NCBI GenBank assembly: GCA_035291705.1
Contig: DATDRM010000276.1
Location: 1-18,505, forward strand
DNA length: 18,505 bases
DNA from: DATDRM01 sp035291705
GTDB lineage: Bacteria > Chloroflexota > Anaerolineae > Anaerolineales > UBA4823
Direction: 5' to 3'
Below, piece after piece: positions 14,251-18,505 of the stretch. The notes under the pieces were generated by a model, which made no database searches, had not been told where the DNA came from, and saw only the letters and a list, made by a program, of their open reading frames with translations. How positions within the stretch are numbered: position 1 is the first letter of the stretch; each line of letters opens with the position of its first letter. Both the position numbers and the translations under genes were made by a program.

Positions 14251-14589
14251 ATGGCCAATATCCCTGATGTCGACGAAACCACATTTCAAAATGAGGTGCT
14301 TACAGCCAGTGAGCCAGTCCTGGTTGATTTTTCTGCCGTGTGGTGTGTTCCTTGTAAGATGTTGGACCCGATCGTCGAGCAGCTGGCCCATGAATGGGCT
14401 GGAAAGATTAAAGTGGTAAAGTTAGACATCGATCACAATCCCGAGATCGCCATGCAATACCAGGTCATGGGCGTACCGACGTTGATGCTTTTCGTCAATG
14501 GCGAAAGCCGCGAGCGCATCGTCGGTTTCCAACCGAGAGATCGCATTGTCTCCAAGCTCAATCCCCATTTGCAGCCAAACTCAACTTAA
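14251..14589 (+). CDS. trxA: Thioredoxin with WCVPC active site
   Basis: A 112-residue cytosolic thioredoxin, a dithiol reductant for proteins such as ribonucleotide reductase and peroxiredoxins. The active site is WCVPCK with Cys32 and Cys35; the usual Gly between Cys and Pro is replaced by Val. The cis-proline is Pro76 in GVPTLML, and the fold is otherwise complete (VDFSAVWC, KLDIDHNPEIA, GFQPRD). The ATG at 14251 has GGAGG 5 bases upstream. The frame is preceded by a good promoter and a structured leader. It may be transcribed alone, since a separate -10 precedes cbiM. Confidence 0.94.
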   Translation: MANIPDVDETTFQNEVLTASEPVLVDFSAVWCVPCKMLDPIVEQLAHEWAGKIKVVKLDIDHNPEIAMQYQVMGVPTLMLFVNGESRERIVGFQPRDRIVSKLNPHLQPNST

Positions 14590-14638
14590 GATACCCATCC
14601 AGTCTCAGTAGCACAAGTCCCAATCACTGGCACGGGGC

Positions 14639-14644
14639 TATAAT
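14639..14644 (+). promoter_or_regulatory. Candidate -10 element for cbiMQO
   Basis: A perfect TATAAT lies 46 bases before the chosen cbiM start. The -35 region at 17 bp reads AGTCCC and is poor, so an activator or another sigma factor may be needed. There is no room for a cobalamin riboswitch between trx and cbiM. Confidence 0.4.
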
Positions 14645-14689
14645 AAAGAGTAATTTGTGCCAAAAGATATGTTCTTCTCACCAACCGCG

Positions 14690-15661
14690 ATGCATATCCC
14701 CGATGGTTTCCTGTCGGTAGCCGTGTCCGTCTTCTTATGGATAGTCTCCATTGTAGTGGTGGGGTACGCTCTCAAACGTGTGGGGAAGGACCTCGGCGAA
14801 CGCCAGGTACCGATGATGGGCGTGCTGGCAGCGGCGATTTTCGCCGGACAGATGCTTAATTTCGCCGTGGCGGGCGGCACCTCCGGCCACCTGATGGGAG
14901 CCGCTCTGGCGTCGATCTTATTAGGGCCCTGGGCGGCGGTCCTGGTTCTGACCAGTGTGGTGAGCATCCAGGCGCTGATCTTTCAAGATGGAGGCCTGCT
15001 GGCATTGGGAGCCAATATCTTCAACATGGGAATTGTCGGTGTGGCGGTGGCCTATATGGCTTACCACACGCTAAGAAAGCTGGCTGGAGGCCGGAAATGG
15101 GGGCTCTATCTGGGGGGATTTATCGCAGCCTGGTTATCGATTGAGGTAGCTGCGCTAAGCGTCGCCCTGCAGTTAGCGCTTTCGAACACCTCGCCCGCTA
15201 ACCTGGCTATCCCGGCCATGGCAGGTGTGCACGCCCTGATCGGTGTCGGTGAAGGGTTGATCACGGTTGGCGCGCTGGCCTTCCTGTCCACAGCGCGGCG
15301 CGACCTGGTCGAGGCCGGAGAGGCAGGTCCCATTAAAGGGAGCCTGGTTTGGGTCGCCGGCCTGTTGATCGCCCTGGTCCTGGCTATTGCATCCCCCCTG
15401 GCCTCCGCTCGCCCGGATGGCCTGGAGCGGATTGCCGGGCAGCTTGGTTTTCTGGATGCCGCCCGTTCTTCGCGCTCTCAAATCATCCCAGATTATGCCT
15501 TCCCAGGGGTCTCGAACACAGCCCTGGCGACTATTTTGGCAGGGATGATTGGGGTTTTGATCGTATTTGGCGTCGCCCTGGCTGTGGGCTACGCCCGCCG
15601 CTCCGTGCGCCGTTCCGAACGCCGCTCTGAGCGCCGTGACCACCAGGTTTCCAGCAAATAG
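14690..15661 (+). CDS. cbiM: Cobalt/nickel ECF transporter substrate-binding membrane subunit CbiM, fused to a PDGLE-type segment
   Basis: The S-component of a group I ECF importer, which binds Co2+ or Ni2+ in the membrane. The protein of 323 residues begins MHIPDGFL and is strongly hydrophobic, with about seven or eight membrane segments. In NikM/CbiM structures the metal is held by the N-terminal amine, His2 and His67. With the ATG at 14690 both His2 and His67 (SGHLMG) fall exactly at those positions, so I prefer it to the GTG at 14657, though no ribosome site precedes it. The signature HALIGVGEGLIT is at 181-192. The C-terminal region has RPDGLERIAG (241-250), the PDGLE segment that replaces separate CbiN/NikN, one more membrane segment and an Arg-rich tail. 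Co2+ versus Ni2+ preference cannot be decided. Confidence 0.92.
   Translation: MHIPDGFLSVAVSVFLWIVSIVVVGYALKRVGKDLGERQVPMMGVLAAAIFAGQMLNFAVAGGTSGHLMGAALASILLGPWAAVLVLTSVVSIQALIFQDGGLLALGANIFNMGIVGVAVAYMAYHTLRKLAGGRKWGLYLGGFIAAWLSIEVAALSVALQLALSNTSPANLAIPAMAGVHALIGVGEGLITVGALAFLSTARRDLVEAGEAGPIKGSLVWVAGLLIALVLAIASPLASARPDGLERIAGQLGFLDAARSSRSQIIPDYAFPGVSNTALATILAGMIGVLIVFGVALAVGYARRSVRRSERRSERRDHQVSSK
15596..15640 (+). repeat. 12-bp tandem repeat in the cbiM 3' end
   Basis: Three copies of a 12-bp unit of the form CGCCGYTCYGWR (15596-15607, 15608-15619, 15620-15631), then a partial fourth, encode Arg-Arg-Ser-Val/Glu units of the cytosolic tail (residues 303-317). Confidence 0.7.
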
Positions 15662-15663
15662 CC

Positions 15664-16470
15664 GTGCACATCCACTTTCTGGACCCGTACCGGTCGGGCG
15701 ATAGCTTAATCCATCGGCTTGACCCGCGCGTCAAATTTGTCCTGGCGCTGGCGTTCATCCTGACCTGCGCGCTGACCCCAGCTGGAGCATGGCCGGTCTA
15801 CGTCTTGTTGTTCGCCACGATCCTGGCTATCGAAATACTATCAACTTTGGGCGTAGGCTATGTGCTCAAGCGGGCTATCCTGGCATTTCCGTTTGTCCTG
15901 GCGGCGCTGCCAATCATCTTTACTACTCCAGGCGCGGTGTGGCTTGAACTGGGGATCGGGAGCTGGGAGTTGACCATCTCGCTTCCCGGGCTGGTCAGGT
16001 TTTTAAGCATCGCCCTCAAATCGTGGCTCTCGGTGCAGGCCGCCATTGTCCTGGCAGCCAGCACGCCGTTTCCTGAGTTATTGGTGGCGATGCGGGCGGT
16101 CAGGATCCCCCGCTTACTGGTGGCTATCTTTGGCCTGATGTGGCGTTATCTGTTCGTGCTGGCCGACGAAGCCTTGCGTTTAAACCGGGCGCGGGCTGCG
16201 CGCAGCGGGAATTCCGGCCAGCCAGGCATAAAAGCTGGCGGGGACCTCGCCTGGCGGGCGCGCGTCACCGGGGGGATGGCCGGTAACCTGTTCCTGCGCG
16301 CCTTCGAGCGCAGCGACCGGATCTACCTGGCGATGGTTTCGCGTGGCTACGATGGGGAGGTGCGCAGCCTGCCGTTGCCTGCCATCACTTCTGCCAATTG
16401 GTTGGTATTGCTGGCTGGGCTGGTGATCCTTGGTGTCCTGTTGAGTCTGTCGTTCCTGTTCGGGTCTTGA
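15664..16470 (+). CDS. cbiQ: ECF transporter transmembrane (T) component CbiQ
   Basis: The T-component that couples the ATPase CbiO to CbiM. The 268-residue protein has membrane segments at about 26-45, 47-66, 72-88, 100-125 and 248-267, and a long cytosolic region with the two coupling motifs: RARAARSG (about 177-184) and SRGYDG (about 230-235), the Ala-Arg-Gly type motifs that dock on the ATPase. It opens MHIHFLDPYR with LIHRLDPRVKF, typical of CbiQ. The start is GTG at 15664, 2 bp after the cbiM stop; no clear Shine-Dalgarno is seen, in line with coupled translation. It is followed by cbiO after 5 bp. Confidence 0.93.
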   Translation: MHIHFLDPYRSGDSLIHRLDPRVKFVLALAFILTCALTPAGAWPVYVLLFATILAIEILSTLGVGYVLKRAILAFPFVLAALPIIFTTPGAVWLELGIGSWELTISLPGLVRFLSIALKSWLSVQAAIVLAASTPFPELLVAMRAVRIPRLLVAIFGLMWRYLFVLADEALRLNRARAARSGNSGQPGIKAGGDLAWRARVTGGMAGNLFLRAFERSDRIYLAMVSRGYDGEVRSLPLPAITSANWLVLLAGLVILGVLLSLSFLFGS

Positions 16471-16475
16471 CTCAG

Positions 16476-17186
16476 ATGCACCACTCGATTGAGATCGAAC
16501 ACCTGTCTTATTCCTACCCGGACGGACACCTGGCTTTGCAGGATGTATCCCTCTCGATCAAGCCGGGGGAAAAAGTCGCTCTGGTGGGGCCGAACGGCGC
16601 CGGAAAGTCCACCCTGATCCTGCATTTGAATGGCATCCTGAGCGGAGAAGGGAGCGTGTGCGTGTGTGGGCTGGAGGTGTCGCCGGCCACCCTGGGGCGA
16701 GTGCGCGCCATGGTTGGATTGATCTTCCAGTCGCCCGACGACCAACTCTTTTCGCCGACCGTTTTCGACGATGTCGCCTTTGGCCCCCTGTACCAGGGAT
16801 TGCCCCCCGGGGAAGTGGCTGCGCGGGTCGAAGAGGCGCTGGAGGCTGTCCACATGAGCGCGTACGCCCGGCGAGTGTCCCACCACCTGAGCATGGGCGA
16901 AAAGAAACGCATCGCCATCGCCACTGTGCTTTCAATGAAGCCGGAGGTGCTCGTCCTGGACGAGCCGACTGCCGGGCTTGACCCACGCTCCCGGCGATCG
17001 CTGATCCGGCTGCTGGGGGAACTCCCGCTCACCATGCTGGCCGCAACTCATGATATGCGCATGGTGCGGGAACTATTTCCCCGCATGGTTATTCTGGATG
17101 AAGGTCGGGTCGCCGCCGACGGCCCGACAGGGGTGCTGATGGAAGATGTAGCCTTGCTAGAGGCGCATGGGTTGGAGAGGACGTGA
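16476..17186 (+). CDS. cbiO: ECF transporter ATP-binding protein CbiO
   Basis: The ATPase of the cobalt/nickel importer. The 236-residue protein has Walker A GPNGAGKST (38-46), Q-loop Gln85 (FQSPDDQLF), the ABC signature LSMGE (138-142), Walker B VLVLDE (158-163) and the switch His192 (ATHD); all catalytic residues are intact. There is only one ATPase gene, so it should act as a homodimer. The ATG at 16476 fits the family N-terminus and follows the cbiQ stop by 5 bp. The frame is open upstream within cbiQ, but that part is unlike CbiO. The gene ends just before the heptad hairpin shared with metK. Confidence 0.95.
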   Translation: MHHSIEIEHLSYSYPDGHLALQDVSLSIKPGEKVALVGPNGAGKSTLILHLNGILSGEGSVCVCGLEVSPATLGRVRAMVGLIFQSPDDQLFSPTVFDDVAFGPLYQGLPPGEVAARVEEALEAVHMSAYARRVSHHLSMGEKKRIAIATVLSMKPEVLVLDEPTAGLDPRSRRSLIRLLGELPLTMLAATHDMRMVRELFPRMVILDEGRVAADGPTGVLMEDVALLEAHGLERT

Positions 17187-17190
17187 AGAG

Positions 17191-17278
17191 GACGATGGAC
17201 GATGGACGATAGACGAAAGACGAAGGCGGTTGAATTTATTCGCCATCGTCTTTCGTCATTGGTCCTTCGTCATTAGTC
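17191..17278. repeat. Large heptad-built inverted repeat at convergent cbiO/metK junction
   Basis: Five left units of 7 bp (GACGATG, GACGATG, GACGATA, GACGAAA, GACGAAG; 17191-17225) face five right units (CATCGTC, TTTCGTC, ATTGGTC, CTTCGTC, ATTAGTC; 17244-17278). The central 18 bases close with GCG/CGC. By my count the pairing from the loop outward is 6, 7, 4, 6 and 4 of 7 bases per unit. The last right unit contains the metK stop TAA. It could act as a bidirectional terminator; no long U-run is seen. Confidence 0.75.
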
Positions 17279-18496
17279 TGCCGGCACAGCCACTGGCTCA
17301 GTGATGCCCGCCGCAGCCCGCAGCAGTTCGGCCCTATCGGTGCGCTCCCAGGTCAGGTCCAGGTCGTCGCGCCCGAAGTGCCCGTACACGGCCACCGAGC
17401 GATAAACCGGGCGGCGCAATTTCAAATCGCGGATGATAGCCCCGGGGCGCAGGTCGAAATGCTCCTGGATCAGGCTGGCGATCTGGCCGGCCGGGATGCG
17501 TCCGGTGCCGAATGTCTCTACGTTAATGCTCAAGGGGTGCGCCACGCCGATGGCGTAGGCCACCTGGATCTCGCAGCGGTCGGCCAGGCCAGCTGCCACC
17601 ACGTTTTTGGCTGCCCAGCGCGCCGCGTAAGCCGCCGAGCGGTCCACCTTGGTGGCGTCCTTGCCGCTGAAACTACCCCCGCCGTGGCGTCCCATGCCCC
17701 CATACGTATCGACGATGATCTTCCGCCCGGTGACGCCCGAATCGCCCATCGGGCCGCCGATTACGAAGCGCCCGGTCGGGTTAACAAAAATCTTCAACTT
17801 ATTATCTACCATCTCTGGCGGCAATACCGGTAAAATCACCTTCTCGGTGATCGCCTGGCGAATGTCTGCCGGGGAGATATCCGGAGCGTGCTGCGCGCTG
17901 ACCAGCACCGTGTCGACCCGCTTCGGTCGCCCATAGCTGTACTCGACGGTCACCTGGCTCTTACCATCCGGGCGCAGCCAGGGCAGCGTGCCATCTTTAC
18001 GTACGATGCTCAACCGGCGGGTGAGCTTGTGAGCCAGGTAGATCGGCATGGGCATCAGCACCGGCGTTTCGTTGCAAGCATAGCCGAACATCATCCCCTG
18101 GTCACCGGCTCCGATCGTGTTCACCTCCTCCTCGGTCACCTCGCCGCTCCTGGTCTCCAGGGAATGGTTGACACCCATAGCAATATCGTTGGACTGGCGA
18201 GCGACCGCCACCTGCACCGCGCAGGTATTGCCGTCGAAGCCTTTGGAGCTGTCGTCGTAGCCGATCTCGGTGATGATCTTGCGCGCCAGGATATCATAAT
18301 CGAGGTGAGCCTGCGTGGTGATCTCACCCAAAAACATTACAAATCCGGTCTTGGTGGCTACCTCACACGCCACGCGTGAGAGCGGGTCCTGCTCCAGGCA
18401 GGCATCCAGGACGGCGTCGCTCAATTGGTCGCAAATCTTGTCCGGGTGGCCCTCGGTGACCGATTCCGAGGTAAACAACAGGCTGGGCGATTCCAT
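17273..18496 (-). CDS. metK: S-adenosylmethionine synthetase
   Basis: Makes S-adenosylmethionine from methionine and ATP, the methyl donor and the cofactor of radical-SAM enzymes. The 407-residue protein has the N-terminal SESVTEGHPDK with His17, Asp19 and Lys20, signature 1 GAGDQGMMFGYA (129-140) and signature 2 GGGSFSGKD (272-280), where Ser replaces the usual Ala, followed by KVDRSAAY. It is slightly longer than the E. coli enzyme. The ATG at 18496 is only 9 bases from the window edge, so its promoter and ribosome site are not visible. It converges on cbiO across the heptad hairpin. Confidence 0.97.
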   Translation of the reverse strand: MESPSLLFTSESVTEGHPDKICDQLSDAVLDACLEQDPLSRVACEVATKTGFVMFLGEITTQAHLDYDILARKIITEIGYDDSSKGFDGNTCAVQVAVARQSNDIAMGVNHSLETRSGEVTEEEVNTIGAGDQGMMFGYACNETPVLMPMPIYLAHKLTRRLSIVRKDGTLPWLRPDGKSQVTVEYSYGRPKRVDTVLVSAQHAPDISPADIRQAITEKVILPVLPPEMVDNKLKIFVNPTGRFVIGGPMGDSGVTGRKIIVDTYGGMGRHGGGSFSGKDATKVDRSAAYAARWAAKNVVAAGLADRCEIQVAYAIGVAHPLSINVETFGTGRIPAGQIASLIQEHFDLRPGAIIRDLKLRRPVYRSVAVYGHFGRDDLDLTWERTDRAELLRAAAGITEPVAVPAD

Positions 18497-18505
18497 GAAA
18501 GTGGT

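Noticed and set aside
14029..14391. Minus-strand frame of 120 codons across the trx leader and trx start
   Set aside because: It is antisense to the thioredoxin gene and crosses its promoter; the product resembles nothing known to me.
14590..14689. Cobalamin or Ni/Co riboswitch before cbiMQO
   Set aside because: The gap is too short for a cobalamin riboswitch and I see no four-way Ni/Co riboswitch fold.
16514..17035. Long antisense frames opposite cbiO
   Set aside because: These are shadows caused by high-GC codon use; cbiO has all ABC motifs in the plus frame.
17191..17278. CRISPR-like array
   Set aside because: The units are 7 bp, contiguous without spacers and inverted around a centre; no cas gene is nearby.

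Overview
The window is about 18.5 kb of compact bacterial chromosome carrying 19 protein genes, 18 of them complete. Gene content suggests a member of the Chloroflexota, probably an Anaerolineae-like lineage. The pointers are an FmdB-type zinc ribbon with a long acidic tail between gmk and tmk, a Ycf45-like ATPase-R3H protein, lipoproteins with Ser/Thr/Pro-rich linkers, and a kamA-pdxS-pdxT neighbourhood. This taxonomic call is an inference from gene families, not a database result. No rRNA, tRNA, CRISPR array, insertion sequence or prophage gene was found.

Layout. On the minus strand at the left edge, gmk (696-1310) is followed by a rhomboid protease gene that runs off the window (1-699). 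An FmdB-like gene (1386-1778) is divergent from gmk. A long minus-strand run then extends from 13970 down to 1805. In transcription order it holds serA, an M32 carboxypeptidase, a stand-alone receiver protein, two surface lipoproteins, kamA, pdxS, pdxT, a GNAT-like protein, an ATPase-R3H protein and tmk. At least one promoter break is likely before kamA, and a hairpin sits between pdxT and the GNAT-like gene. To the right, trx and the cobalt/nickel ECF transporter genes cbiM-cbiQ-cbiO (14251-17186) are on the plus strand, converging on metK (17273-18496, minus).

Functional links. PdxS and PdxT make pyridoxal 5'-phosphate, and MetK makes S-adenosylmethionine. Both are cofactors of the radical-SAM/PLP enzyme encoded by kamA, next to pdxST. 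The CbiMQO system imports Co2+ or Ni2+ and has a PDGLE-type C-terminal segment fused to CbiM instead of a separate CbiN. Gmk and Tmk supply nucleotides for DNA and RNA synthesis.

Most unusual features. Both convergent gene junctions in the window (fmdB/tmk and cbiO/metK) hold hairpins built from degenerate 7-bp repeats. The heptad family differs between the two sites but the architecture is the same, which suggests a repeat-derived bidirectional terminator or boundary element. Other points of note are a nested inverted repeat in the trx leader behind a good sigma70-type promoter, the start-codon evidence in cbiM, and a receiver-lipoprotein-lipoprotein cluster with overlapping reading frames.
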